Positions 17,013-25,190 of a DNA stretch of 64,000 nt are shown in pieces (within the stretch, counting starts at the first letter, position 1; every line of letters starts with the position of its first letter). Source of the DNA: Veillonella sp. (GTDB lineage Bacteria > Bacillota > Negativicutes > Veillonellales > Veillonellaceae); contig NZ_JAGZMO010000004.1 in the NCBI RefSeq assembly GCF_018364065.1, positions 124,001-188,000 on the forward strand. Reading direction: 5' to 3'. Position numbers and translations under genes: made by a program. Below the pieces are notes generated by a model. It did no database searches and was not told the origin of the DNA. It saw only the letters and a program-made list of their open reading frames with translations.

Positions 17013-17041
17013 TTGTTATCATTATTTTAATGAGTTATATT
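17013..17041 (+). promoter_or_regulatory. Promoter and Fur-like operator before tonB
   Basis: TTGTTA (17013-17018), a 17-bp spacer and TATATT (17036-17041). The spacer contains TCATTATTTTAATGA (17019-17033), a 7-1-7 inverted repeat with one mismatch, placed where a Fur-type iron repressor would block RNA polymerase. Regulator identity is inferred from the iron/heme context only. Confidence 0.5.
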
Positions 17042-17088
17042 CTCATATTTATTAGGGATATAGCTCAAGTGGATTAGAGGTGATACGA

Positions 17089-17889
17089 ATGGAACATATT
17101 TTTCTTTGGCGCCGTGCCGTTATCGGTTCGTTAGGCGTACATATAATGGGAGCCGTCTTTTTAGGGATTATCGGATGGCATATGAGTCAGTCTTTGCAGC
17201 AGGACTCCTATGAAATAGATTTGTCTATCAATCAGGATCAGGTGCAGGCGGAGAAGACTTCATTTGCACCGCCGTTGACGCAAACGGATATAGCCGCTCG
17301 TGTGACGGCGGCTATGCACGATGTGAAAGCTTCGGGGGAAAGTTCGAGTACTGATGCAGGTAGTCATGCAGGTGGCAATAATATGTCGGCAGGAGGAACT
17401 ACAACGACTCACAGTACAGACACAGTCCCTGTACAGGGAGCTCAAGTTACTGCAGGACAAGGAACGATGGGTGTGCCTAGGGGCTCCGCCGGTGGTCAAG
17501 GTGTAGGCGGCGACTATGATGGTGCCGGCACAGGCACAGGCGGTGGCACCGGTATTGGTGACGGTGCAGGGAGCGGTTACGGAGAAGGCGACGGAGCGGG
17601 CTATGGCACCGGCGGTTCTTTTGATGGCGACGGATTTTGGAGTGCTGTAAATAGCAGTAAAACATACCCGGCACAGGCTGTTAAACGAGGCATTGAAGGC
17701 TCGGTAACTGTTCGCGTGGAATTGGACGGGGGAGGTAATTTGTTATCTGCCACGGTAGTAAGCTCATCGGGCAGCCGTATTTTGGAACAGGCTGCCGTAC
17801 GGGCCGTAGAACGGGCAACGCCGTATCCGAATGCATCGGGACAGACGCAGGTGGTGGATGTACCACTGCAATTCCAATTAGTTGATTAG
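17089..17889 (+). CDS. tonB: TonB family energy-transducing protein, first copy
   Basis: A 266-residue TonB-like protein. One N-terminal transmembrane helix (about 10-32) anchors it in the inner membrane. A periplasmic linker is very rich in Gly, Thr and Ser (about 85-185; many GTG, GAG and GDG repeats instead of the usual Pro/Lys linker). A TonB C-terminal domain follows (YPAQAVKRGIEGSVTVRVEL, then ILEQAAVRAVERATPYP). TonB passes proton-motive energy from ExbB/ExbD to outer-membrane receptors. A GTG at 17080 is in frame, but AGAGGTG sits correctly for ATG 17089. It is not in the exbBD operon; the AraC gene lies between. Confidence 0.88.
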   Translation: MEHIFLWRRAVIGSLGVHIMGAVFLGIIGWHMSQSLQQDSYEIDLSINQDQVQAEKTSFAPPLTQTDIAARVTAAMHDVKASGESSSTDAGSHAGGNNMSAGGTTTTHSTDTVPVQGAQVTAGQGTMGVPRGSAGGQGVGGDYDGAGTGTGGGTGIGDGAGSGYGEGDGAGYGTGGSFDGDGFWSAVNSSKTYPAQAVKRGIEGSVTVRVELDGGGNLLSATVVSSSGSRILEQAAVRAVERATPYPNASGQTQVVDVPLQFQLVD

Positions 17890-17891
17890 AT

Positions 17892-18026
17892 AATTATTTG
17901 ATACAGTAATTATTTGATACGGTAATTATTTGATACGGTAATTATTTGATACGGTAATTATCTGATAAGGTATTAGTCGATAAGGTAATTAGCAGATTAG
18001 TTGGATAGGTAATTAAGTAATTAGGT
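17892..18026. repeat. 16-bp tandem repeat decaying over eight units
   Basis: Four almost identical 16-base units AATTATTTGATACGGT (17892-17955) are followed by increasingly altered copies to 18026, starting directly after the tonB stop codon. The last coding bases, ATTAGTTGATTAG, resemble the unit, as if the repeat grew from the gene end. It stops just before the araC promoter. Confidence 0.85.
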
Positions 18027-18035
18027 GAATTGCTA

Positions 18036-18069
18036 ATTAATTGACAATTAATCTCAATAAATGTATAAT
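18036..18069 (+). promoter_or_regulatory. Consensus promoter with palindromic operator for the araC gene
   Basis: TTGACA (18041-18046), a 17-bp spacer and TATAAT (18064-18069) make a full consensus promoter. A perfect 8-1-8 inverted repeat ATTAATTG-A-CAATTAAT (18036-18052) lies over the -35, a good place for a repressor. Confidence 0.8.
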
Positions 18070-18115
18070 AAAGTGGCTCTAAATGGAGCGGTATTATTTC
18101 AAGGTATGGAATTAA

Positions 18116-18182
18116 TAGACCTTTCTGTAGGTACAGTTTATAGATTGTAATAATCTAAACGTACGTGCAGAAGGGTCTTTTT
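18116..18182 (+). promoter_or_regulatory. Leader hairpin with terminator before the araC gene
   Basis: AGACCTTTCTGTAGGTACAG pairs over most of its length with CGTACGTGCAGAAGGGTCT, giving an imperfect stem of about 25 bp that ends in a seven-T run. It lies between the promoter at 18041 and the araC start at 18203, so transcription must pass it. A smaller hairpin (GCTC-TAAATG-GAGC, near 18075) precedes it. This looks like an attenuator. Confidence 0.65.
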
Positions 18183-18202
18183 TTATTGGAGGCATATAAG
18201 GG

Positions 18203-19171
18203 ATGGAACCGATGGAATTGATTAGAGATAAAGTGCAGGATACGGGAACACGCCTGTTAGAGGTGTTGCCGACGCACAAAGTATATGAGCGGAACAGTGA
18301 AGCGGGGCGGGCTCGCATGATCAGCCACAGTGTATTTGACGGCATAGAGCTGGTATACAATGATGTGGTTATGGATCGCATTACGCATAACGCCAGACCG
18401 CTGGAAGGCCTTTTTGAGATTCATTTTTGCCAGGACGGACGTATTGAATGTTCTTTCGAAAATGGAAAATGTTTATATATGAATCAGGGGGATGTTTCAA
18501 TCGGTTGGAAAAAGAGCAATTCCTACCGTCACTCATCCTATTTCCCAAGCGGCTATTACAAGGGCGTGTCGCTGGCTGTTCATTTGCCGAAAGCACAGGA
18601 GGCCATCAATGATTTCGTAGGGGACGGTAAAATCGATTTACAGGCTATTTGCAATCGCTTTTGTCAAACCCACGAATTTGGACTCATCAAAGACTTGGGA
18701 CGATTGAAAGACTTATTTTTAGATTTATATAATGTACCGCCGGTTTTACCGGAAGTATATTTACGATTAAAATGCGTCGAAATATTCGTCCTTTTGGGCA
18801 CATTGAGCGGTGCGGATAACCGTGAGCGTGATTATTTTGACCGCGCCCAGGTGGAAACAGTAAAAGAAATTCACGACTTATTGGTGTCGGATTTAAGCAA
18901 TCACTATACCATTGAAGAGCTGGCTGAACGGTACCGCATGTCCATGACCACGTTGAAGCGTTGTTTCAAGGGCGTGTACGGCATTACGTTATATCAGTAT
19001 GTTAAGCGCAGTCGTATGCGCGAAGCGGCGCGAGAATTGAAGGAATCGAATGATACGATTTTAACCATTGCAAACCGCTGGGGCTACGAAAACGGCAGTA
19101 AGTTTTCCGGCGCTTTCAGACAAATTATGGGTTGCAATCCGAGAGAGTATCGCTTGCGACATAAGTGCTAA
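18203..19171 (+). CDS. AraC family transcriptional regulator
   Basis: A 322-residue regulator. The N-terminal region (about 70-150; LFEIHFCQDGRIECSFENG and MNQGDVSIGW) looks like the sensor half of PchR-type AraC proteins, which bind ferric siderophores. The C-terminal region (about 220-320) carries two helix-turn-helix motifs, with IEELAERYRMSMTTLKRCFK and ILTIANRWGYENGSKFSGAF, ending at the usual NPREYR. Its place between tonB and exbB suggests that it activates this iron/heme locus, perhaps with heme or a siderophore as ligand; this is inference. TTGGAGG precedes ATG 18203; a second ATG at 18212 is possible. Confidence 0.85.
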   Translation: MEPMELIRDKVQDTGTRLLEVLPTHKVYERNSEAGRARMISHSVFDGIELVYNDVVMDRITHNARPLEGLFEIHFCQDGRIECSFENGKCLYMNQGDVSIGWKKSNSYRHSSYFPSGYYKGVSLAVHLPKAQEAINDFVGDGKIDLQAICNRFCQTHEFGLIKDLGRLKDLFLDLYNVPPVLPEVYLRLKCVEIFVLLGTLSGADNRERDYFDRAQVETVKEIHDLLVSDLSNHYTIEELAERYRMSMTTLKRCFKGVYGITLYQYVKRSRMREAARELKESNDTILTIANRWGYENGSKFSGAFRQIMGCNPREYRLRHKC

Positions 19172-19267
19172 GTGCAGATGTGCTGTAGTAAAAGGCTCGT
19201 ATGGAGTAAAAATGAATGTCTTAATGGAGCCTGAGTACCCGTTTGGGGTAGTTATGTAAAAATGAAA

Positions 19268-19284
19268 TTTGTTATCATTTGATG
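19268..19284 (+). promoter_or_regulatory. Possible Fur-like site upstream of exbB
   Basis: TTTGTTATCATTTGATG shares TTGTTATCATT with the tonB promoter region (17013-17023). It lies about 50 bases before exbB. No clear -35/-10 pair accompanies it. Confidence 0.3.
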
Positions 19285-19330
19285 TGCAGGGATTAAATGG
19301 ATTGGTTCCCCTGCAAGGAGGTAATATACA

Positions 19331-19948
19331 ATGGAAGCAGTTGCCTATGTAGGCCATTTATTTGTGAGCGGCGGCCTGGTGATGTACCCGCTGTTACTTT
19401 TGTCTATTATTACGGTAACCATTGCAATTGAACGATGGTATTATTTCAAACATAATACGCAGGGGATACGCGTTTTCGTGCACGGCGTATACCACAGTAT
19501 TAAGGGAAATGACTGGGATACGGTAGATGAATTGTGCCGCGATTATCCGATGGCGCTAAGTCGTGTAATTCAGGCGGGCTTGCGAAACACGAAGTCGGAG
19601 CGGCACGTAAAAGACGGCTTTATGGAGCAGATGACCATGGAAATGTCGTCGTTCAAACAGTATCTTGATTATTTGAGTGCTATTGTTACCGTGGCGCCTC
19701 TGTTGGGGCTCCTTGGAACGGTTACCGGTATGATCGGCACGTTCGGCGTGCTTGATGCGGGCGGCGGTGCTTCAGCAGTAACCGGCGGCATCGGGGAAGC
19801 ACTCATTGCGACGGCCAGCGGCCTGTGCGTGGCCATTATCGCCTTCGCGGTGTACACCTTCTACAACCACAAGTTGGATCATTTTATGGTTAATTCTGAA
19901 AAGACCTGCCTCATGGTAGTGAATAACTTGAAGAAGGAGTGGGATTAA
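19331..19948 (+). CDS. exbB: ExbB proton-channel subunit (MotA/TolQ/ExbB family)
   Basis: A 205-residue inner-membrane protein with three transmembrane helices (about 15-35, 115-138 and 152-175). The conserved core APLLGLLGTVTGMIGTFGVLDA lies in the second helix, and GGIGEALIATASGLCVAIIAF in the third. With ExbD it forms the proton channel that powers TonB. CAAGGAGG precedes the ATG. The exbD start lies four bases after the stop, so the two are translated together. TolQ is the alternative, but the TonB setting favours ExbB. Confidence 0.92.
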   Translation: MEAVAYVGHLFVSGGLVMYPLLLLSIITVTIAIERWYYFKHNTQGIRVFVHGVYHSIKGNDWDTVDELCRDYPMALSRVIQAGLRNTKSERHVKDGFMEQMTMEMSSFKQYLDYLSAIVTVAPLLGLLGTVTGMIGTFGVLDAGGGASAVTGGIGEALIATASGLCVAIIAFAVYTFYNHKLDHFMVNSEKTCLMVVNNLKKEWD

Positions 19949-19951
19949 GAG

Positions 19952-20353
19952 ATGTTTAAAAACTTGGGAATGAAGCAGAAACCTGTGTTTATGATTATTC
20001 CGATGATCGATATTATCTTCTTTTTACTCGTATTCTTTATGATGAACAGCATTCAGACGGTGGTTCAAAAATCGCTGGATGTGCAGCTTCCTGCAGCGCA
20101 GACAGCACAGACACAGAAGCAAGTTCCTGTTATAATAACCTTAGACAGAGCGGGACATATTGTGATAGACTCACAATCATTTACGGCGGAGACGGCTAAA
20201 CAGATATTAACGTCCAAAGCGGCCGAAAATCCCTCATTAGCAGTTATTTTACAGGCGGACACACAGGCACCGCACGGCCAGGTCGTGGCCATTATGGACA
20301 TGGTGCGCAGTGCGGGCATCAAGAAATTTTCCATAGGTGCAACTAATCAGTAG
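19952..20353 (+). CDS. exbD: ExbD biopolymer transport protein
   Basis: A 133-residue protein with one N-terminal transmembrane helix (about 13-33). It carries the functional Asp in MIIPMIDIIFFLLVFFMM and a periplasmic domain ending SAGIKKFSIGATNQ, as in ExbD/TolR. It is the proton-carrying partner of ExbB. It follows exbB directly and is the last gene before a gap of about 95 bases leading to the hutW-like gene, with no terminator visible between. Confidence 0.92.
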   Translation: MFKNLGMKQKPVFMIIPMIDIIFFLLVFFMMNSIQTVVQKSLDVQLPAAQTAQTQKQVPVIITLDRAGHIVIDSQSFTAETAKQILTSKAAENPSLAVILQADTQAPHGQVVAIMDMVRSAGIKKFSIGATNQ

Positions 20354-20449
20354 TTGTAATCATTGCATCTAATTAGCAGGCCCAACCAATCAGTAGAAAC
20401 ATAATTACTCATATAGTATGTAAAAGCTTTTGAAAGGACCCGATTTATA

Positions 20450-22108
20450 ATGAAACTTGAAGAATTATTTGCGAGTATGTCCGAAGAAGAGCGGATTATA
20501 CAATTTGGACGCCACACAAATAATCCTTTAGTGGAGGCGTTTGATGCGAAGCGTGTCGTACATGCGGGACTGAACGGACGCCCGTTAAGTCCTGAATCAG
20601 CGCAGTCCACTTGGGAGAGCGTCATGGCCGAGGAGCCTGTAAAAGGGCAACTTCAATCGGCGTATATACACATTCCGTTTTGTCAGACTAAGTGCCTATA
20701 TTGCGGTTTTTTCCAAAATGCGGCCAATCAGAGCGCGGAAGACCGCTACGTAGACTTATTGATTGAGGAAATGGAACGTGATGCGGACCATCCTCGCCTT
20801 AAAAACGGATTAATACAGACAGTCTTCATCGGCGGCGGTACGCCTACATCTTTGTCGGCACATAATGTGAGCCGTTTGCTTAAAACGATTAAAAAATGCC
20901 TTCCGTTGGCTAATGACTATGAGCTTACCTTGGAAGGACGAATCAATGATGTGGTGCCGGAGAAAATGGAAGCGTGGTTTGCCAATGGTGTAAACCGCAT
21001 GTCCTTGGGCGTGCAGTCATTTCATACGGACATTCGCCGTCAAATGGGACGACTGGATGATCAGGAGACAATTTTAAAACGCTTGCAAGCGATCAAAGAA
21101 TACAATCAGTGCTCCTTGGTGGTGGATTTGATTTACGGCTTGCCGGATCAGACGCCGGAGAAGTGGTTGGAAGATTTACAAATGCTGGAAACTGCGCCTA
21201 TTGACGGCATGGATTTATACCAGCTGAATGTATTTGAAAATAGCGATTTAAACAGCCAGATTCAGAAGGGGATAATTTCGCCGGCAGCGACTACGCAGGA
21301 ACAGGCGCAAATGTTTGCCTTGGCTCGTGAGTTCGTTGATACTCATAACTTCCGACGTTTAAGTGCGGCTCATTGGAGCCGTTCCACTCGTGAACGGAGT
21401 TTATACAATATGATGGCGAAGCGAGGTTATCCGATGTTCCCGTTCGGCTGTGGTGCCGGGGGCAATGTAAACGGATATATGACCATGTTGCATCGTTCCC
21501 TTCGTCCGTACGAAGCGATGGTGGAAGCGGGGCAGAAGCCGTTTATGGTTCTCATGAAACAGTCACCGCTGCAGGAAATGGTGAACATCATTGTGGATCA
21601 GTTGGAACATTGCCATTTTGATTTGCGTCCGCTCATTGCTTACGACGAACGTCTGGGCGACTTGGCTTGGCTCTTTGACTTGTGGTGTGACCGCGGTTTA
21701 TGCAGACATAATGGTGTCATGTACCAGTTGACCTTGGCCGGTGAATTCTGGCATGTGAATTTGACACAGACAACCATTGAAATGGCACAATACATTTTGA
21801 CCGGCGAGACCGTAATGCTAAAAGAAAAAATCGCCGCTCAAAACAAAGGGAACGGCGGAGGACATCCGGCGGGAGTGCCTAAACATGGAGGCAGTCATCC
21901 GGCTGGCGTTCCGAAACATGGAGGCGGTCATCCTGCGGGCGTTCCAAAGCATGGAGCCGCACATCCCGGCGGTGTACCTAAAGGCCACCCGGCAGGTATT
22001 TCGAAAGAGGGCGCAGCTGGGCATCCTCATGGAATTCCTAAGCACGACATAGGTGCTCATCCGACAGGTCCTATTAAAGGGCATCCGGCAGGAATTCCCA
22101 AGCAATAA
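20450..22108 (+). CDS. hutW: HutW-like radical SAM heme-degrading enzyme with HPxG-repeat tail
   Basis: A 552-residue enzyme. The radical SAM core contains PFCQTKCLYCGF (CxxxCxxC, about residues 75-85) for the 4Fe-4S cluster, plus FIGGGTPTSL and MSLGVQSFHTDIRRQMGR, as in HemW/HutW/ChuW proteins. HutW/ChuW/HmuW opens heme without oxygen, releasing iron and a linear tetrapyrrole; HemW paralogues bind heme but do not degrade it. The setting (exbBD, heme-type ABC importer, flavodoxin, receptors) favours the heme-opening role. After about residue 465 an extra tail holds eight HPxG(V/I)PK-like repeats and 13 histidines, which is not part of the usual family. AAAGGA precedes the ATG. Confidence 0.82.
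   Translation: MKLEELFASMSEEERIIQFGRHTNNPLVEAFDAKRVVHAGLNGRPLSPESAQSTWESVMAEEPVKGQLQSAYIHIPFCQTKCLYCGFFQNAANQSAEDRYVDLLIEEMERDADHPRLKNGLIQTVFIGGGTPTSLSAHNVSRLLKTIKKCLPLANDYELTLEGRINDVVPEKMEAWFANGVNRMSLGVQSFHTDIRRQMGRLDDQETILKRLQAIKEYNQCSLVVDLIYGLPDQTPEKWLEDLQMLETAPIDGMDLYQLNVFENSDLNSQIQKGIISPAATTQEQAQMFALAREFVDTHNFRRLSAAHWSRSTRERSLYNMMAKRGYPMFPFGCGAGGNVNGYMTMLHRSLRPYEAMVEAGQKPFMVLMKQSPLQEMVNIIVDQLEHCHFDLRPLIAYDERLGDLAWLFDLWCDRGLCRHNGVMYQLTLAGEFWHVNLTQTTIEMAQYILTGETVMLKEKIAAQNKGNGGGHPAGVPKHGGSHPAGVPKHGGGHPAGVPKHGAAHPGGVPKGHPAGISKEGAAGHPHGIPKHDIGAHPTGPIKGHPAGIPKQ
21856..22105 (+). repeat. In-gene repeat encoding His-rich HPxG(V/I)PK units
   Basis: The 3' end of the hutW-like gene encodes eight units: three near-identical HPAGVPKHG copies, then HPGGVPK, HPAGISK, HPHGIPK, HPTGPIK and HPAGIPK. 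The first three are similar at the DNA level and look recently duplicated; the later ones have diverged. The tail is rich in Gly, Pro, His and Lys and must be disordered. Confidence 0.85.
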
Positions 22109-22192
22109 GATGGAAAGCGGAAAGATTAAATAAACAACGATGCTAATACAAGTTACGTTCAGTCACAAAATGAATTAGCGTAATATAGTAAG

Positions 22193-22219
22193 GTAAGTAA
22201 AGTAAGTAAAGTAAGTAAA
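22193..22219. repeat. 9-bp tandem repeat, three copies
   Basis: GTAAGTAAA is repeated three times without change in the short gap between the hutW-like gene and the ABC importer genes. Confidence 0.85.
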
Positions 22220-22253
22220 GGCAGTGAATTAAGGTGGTAAGTGAGGTGATGGC

Positions 22254-23228
22254 TTGAAGAAATATTTAATGATTCCTGTAACATTGGTTGTGGGCAGTTT
22301 GCTCGTTTTAGCTATATGGCTTTCAGGTTTTTCTGTAAATCAGGAGCCATCAGTTATGACGCGCACCGTGGTTGATGCCACGGGAACGCAGGTTACTATG
22401 CCCTTACATCCGAAGCGGGTTGTCATTTTAAATTCAGCGAATTTGGACATGTATTATGCGGTAGGCGGTACTGTAGTAGGGAAGCCGCGCTCGTCGTATC
22501 TGTCCCCGGAGTTGATCAAGGCTACCGCCGATGTGCCATCCATCGGGACAATTCACAGTCCCAATGTGGAGGCCATTATCGGATTGCAGCCGGATTTGGT
22601 TATCGGCCTGAACGTGCCGTTTAACACGAATCTGCGGGACATGCTGAGCCAGGCGGGCATACCGCTGTATATAAATGATTTGAACACCTATGACGATATG
22701 ATTAAGGAGCTTCGTTTTTTTGGTACCCTCACAAATCATGAAGATGTAGCCGAGGCAACATCAGAAGAAGCGTTGAAGGGCTATAATGAAATTGTAAGGC
22801 TCGCAAGAGCCGAGCAGGGACCGCGTACTTTGATTATTTTCGGCGCACCCGGCAGCTTCAGTATGGCCACTACAAAATCGTTTGGAGGCAATCTTCTTCA
22901 GATTTTGGGAGGCGACAATATTGCAGACCGGGACAGTTCGCTTACAGGCGAATACGTGCCGCTCAGTTTGGAGTACATTATTAAGACGGATCCGGAGGTT
23001 ATCTTCTTCATTTCCATGACAAAAAAGCCTGACAGCATTGAAACGTTTAAGCGTGATATGCAGGAAAATTCAGCGTGGCAGCAGGTAAGTGCGGTGCAAC
23101 AAGGACGCATTTATTACTTATCGGGCGGCTTGTTCGCAGCCAATCCGGGCACGCGAATCAATGAAGCTTTGAGCATTATGTATAAGGATTTGTATGGAAA
23201 GGAGCCGTCGTATAATGCGCCTCAATGA
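22254..23228 (+). CDS. hmuT: Heme/iron-complex ABC transporter substrate-binding protein
   Basis: A 324-residue periplasmic binding protein of the HmuT/FepB/BtuF class. A hydrophobic N-terminus (about 5-26) is followed by DATGTQVTMPLHPKRVVILN, the two-lobe fold signature, with LGGDNIADRDSSL later. It would pass heme or another iron chelate to the permease that follows. No lipobox Cys is present, so it is soluble or held by an uncleaved helix, unlike the lipoproteins of Gram-positive relatives. The start is TTG, chosen because GAGGTG lies 5 bases upstream and no ATG fits. Its 3' end overlaps the permease gene. The gene symbol rests on context. Confidence 0.82.
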   Translation: MKKYLMIPVTLVVGSLLVLAIWLSGFSVNQEPSVMTRTVVDATGTQVTMPLHPKRVVILNSANLDMYYAVGGTVVGKPRSSYLSPELIKATADVPSIGTIHSPNVEAIIGLQPDLVIGLNVPFNTNLRDMLSQAGIPLYINDLNTYDDMIKELRFFGTLTNHEDVAEATSEEALKGYNEIVRLARAEQGPRTLIIFGAPGSFSMATTKSFGGNLLQILGGDNIADRDSSLTGEYVPLSLEYIIKTDPEVIFFISMTKKPDSIETFKRDMQENSAWQQVSAVQQGRIYYLSGGLFAANPGTRINEALSIMYKDLYGKEPSYNAPQ

Positions 23229-24246
23229 AGATAGACAAATTAAAAATAATCAGTACGCCGATGCGCGTTATGGTCGGCGAAAAGCAGCCTTTCTAATGGC
23301 CGGGCTTTTATTACTCGTGGCTGTATGGGCAGGCATTTTATATGGCGCAGTGCCTATCAGCATGCAGGATCTAATGGCCATGTTTACCGGACAGGGGGCG
23401 GCCGATACGGAGCAAATCGTGTATTACTTACGTATACCTCGTGTAATAACGGCTGCCTTAGTGGGTATGAATTTAGCTTTAGCAGGCTGCATTTTGCAGG
23501 GCGTACTTCATAATCCGCTGGCCGATCCGGGCATTATCGGCGTTACGGCCGGTGCCGGGGTATCGGCTATGGCGATTATGATTTTAGCGCCAACCTTGAT
23601 TTTCTGGGTGCCGTTGGCGGCCTTTGTAGGAGCCTTGACCGCTTTGGCTATCGTATTTTTACTGGCCTGGGACAGAGGCATCAATCCGTTGCGTCTCATT
23701 TTAGCCGGCGTGGCGGTAGCCGCCTTTTTCGGCGGTGGAACGACCGCTTTGTGGGTAGCGTTCCCTGACCGCATTCAAGGAGCCGTAAACTGGCTGGCCG
23801 GCGGTTTTGCCGGGGCTCGCTGGTCCTATGTATGGATTGTTTTGCCTTACAGCATAATCGGTTTAGTGGGAACACTTTGGAATTACCGCAAACTTAACGC
23901 GCTCCAAATGGGTGATGAAGTGGCCTTATCTTTGGGGATTAATTTAAAACAAACACGTTTTATTTTAATCCTGTTGGCAGCCGTTTTAGCGGCATCGTCA
24001 GCCAGTGTAGCCGGACTCTTAGGCTTCGTTGGCCTCATTGTGCCTCATATTATGCGTCTCGTCGTAGGCTCGGACTTTGCGTTCTTATTGCCTGCGTCAG
24101 CCGTGTTCGGTGCCGCCCTTTTAGTAGGTGCTGACACCTTCGCACGGACCATATTCAGCCCTATGGAAATCCCGGTAGGCATATTCTTATCCTTCCTGGG
24201 AGCTCCATTCTTTTTGTATTTATTGAAACGGAGGAGCCGAGCATGA
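23215..24246 (+). CDS. hmuU: FecCD-family heme/iron ABC permease
   Basis: A 343-residue polytopic permease with about ten helices. Family signatures include RIPRVITAALVGMNLALAG, HNPLADPGIIGVTAGAGV and GFVGLIVPHIMRLVVG. It forms the channel of a BtuCD-type importer. An in-frame ATG at 23194 would overlap the upstream gene more; GAAAGGAG at 23197-23204 fits ATG 23215, which I use. It overlaps the 3' end of the binding-protein gene by 14 bases and the ATPase gene by 4 (ATGA), so the three are translationally coupled. Confidence 0.9.
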   Translation: MRLNEDRQIKNNQYADARYGRRKAAFLMAGLLLLVAVWAGILYGAVPISMQDLMAMFTGQGAADTEQIVYYLRIPRVITAALVGMNLALAGCILQGVLHNPLADPGIIGVTAGAGVSAMAIMILAPTLIFWVPLAAFVGALTALAIVFLLAWDRGINPLRLILAGVAVAAFFGGGTTALWVAFPDRIQGAVNWLAGGFAGARWSYVWIVLPYSIIGLVGTLWNYRKLNALQMGDEVALSLGINLKQTRFILILLAAVLAASSASVAGLLGFVGLIVPHIMRLVVGSDFAFLLPASAVFGAALLVGADTFARTIFSPMEIPVGIFLSFLGAPFFLYLLKRRSRA

Positions 24247-25034
24247 CAGGAATTTTAGAAATGACGAACGGCTCTATCGGGTACAGGGAGCGCGTTGTAG
24301 GGAAGAATATTAACCTTACGTTTCACAAGCCGGAGATTGTGAGTATTATCGGGCCTAACGGTTCAGGTAAGTCGACCGTGTTGAAAACGCTGGGACGACT
24401 ACTGGAGCCTGTAGGCGGCGTGGTTATGTTGAACGGCAAAGACATTCAACAGCGAGGGGCCAAGGAAGTGGCACGGATTATTTCCATGTTGCCCCAATCG
24501 GCCCAGGCACCGCAGGACATGACTGTACGAGATTTAGTACTTTGCGGACGGCTGCCTTATCAAAATGCGTTCAGCACTTTGACGGAGGCTGATGTAAAAG
24601 CGGTGGATGATGCGATTACAGAAACGGGCCTTGAAGATTTACAACACAGACCGTTGAAAGATTTGTCCGGCGGCGAGCGTCAACGGGCCTGGCTGGCTAT
24701 GGCGATTGCGCAGGAGCCGAAGATTTTGATGCTCGATGAGCCGACCACATTTTTAGACGTGCGATATCAGCTGGAACTTATGAAGCTGGTTGTGAAGCTT
24801 CATAAAACGCGCGGTATTACAGTCATCATGGTACTTCACGACTTGAATCATGCGGCCCATTTCAGTCATCGACTGATTGCTGTGAAAAAAGGTCAGATTA
24901 TGGCGGACGGACCGGTGACTGATATTTTCAATGAAGACGTGCTGAGCAATCTATACGAAGTGAATATGATGTTCAACAAGGTTCGCATCGGCGAAGAAGA
25001 ACACACGATCTGCATACCGTACAGTCAAGATTGA
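24243..25034 (+). CDS. hmuV: Heme/iron ABC transporter ATP-binding protein
   Basis: A 263-residue ABC ATPase. Walker A is IGPNGSGKSTVLKTL (about residues 37-51), the signature motif is DLSGGERQRAWLAMAIAQ, and Walker B is ILMLDEPTTFLD, followed by the H-loop VLHDLNHA. It is the FepC/HmuV/BtuD type and powers the preceding permease. It starts inside the stop of the permease gene. Its last codons (CAA GAT TGA) are echoed in the tandem repeat that follows. Confidence 0.92.
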   Translation: MTGILEMTNGSIGYRERVVGKNINLTFHKPEIVSIIGPNGSGKSTVLKTLGRLLEPVGGVVMLNGKDIQQRGAKEVARIISMLPQSAQAPQDMTVRDLVLCGRLPYQNAFSTLTEADVKAVDDAITETGLEDLQHRPLKDLSGGERQRAWLAMAIAQEPKILMLDEPTTFLDVRYQLELMKLVVKLHKTRGITVIMVLHDLNHAAHFSHRLIAVKKGQIMADGPVTDIFNEDVLSNLYEVNMMFNKVRIGEEEHTICIPYSQD

Positions 25035-25147
25035 GGTTGAAAAAACTTAAGACTGAAAAAACTCAAGATTGAAACTGTAAAACTTCAAGCTTGAAATTGT
25101 AAAACCTCAAGATTGAAGCTGTAAAGCCTCTAGATTAAGCCTGTAAA
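25035..25147. repeat. About 22-bp degenerate tandem repeat after hmuV
   Basis: Four to five units close to CTCAAGATTGAAACTGTAAAA follow the stop codon. The phrase TCAAGATTGA is also the end of the coding sequence including its TGA, so the repeat appears to have been copied from the gene end. Confidence 0.75.
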
Positions 25148-25190
25148 TCGGTGATTTAGTTTATAGTAATTGTTTGAAAGGAGCTCTACG

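Noticed and set aside
17892..18026. Possible CRISPR array
   Set aside because: Units are adjacent without spacers and drift along the array; no cas genes.
19068..19259. 63-codon frame at the 3' end of the araC gene
   Set aside because: Mostly overlaps the regulator in another frame and shows no ribosome-binding site.
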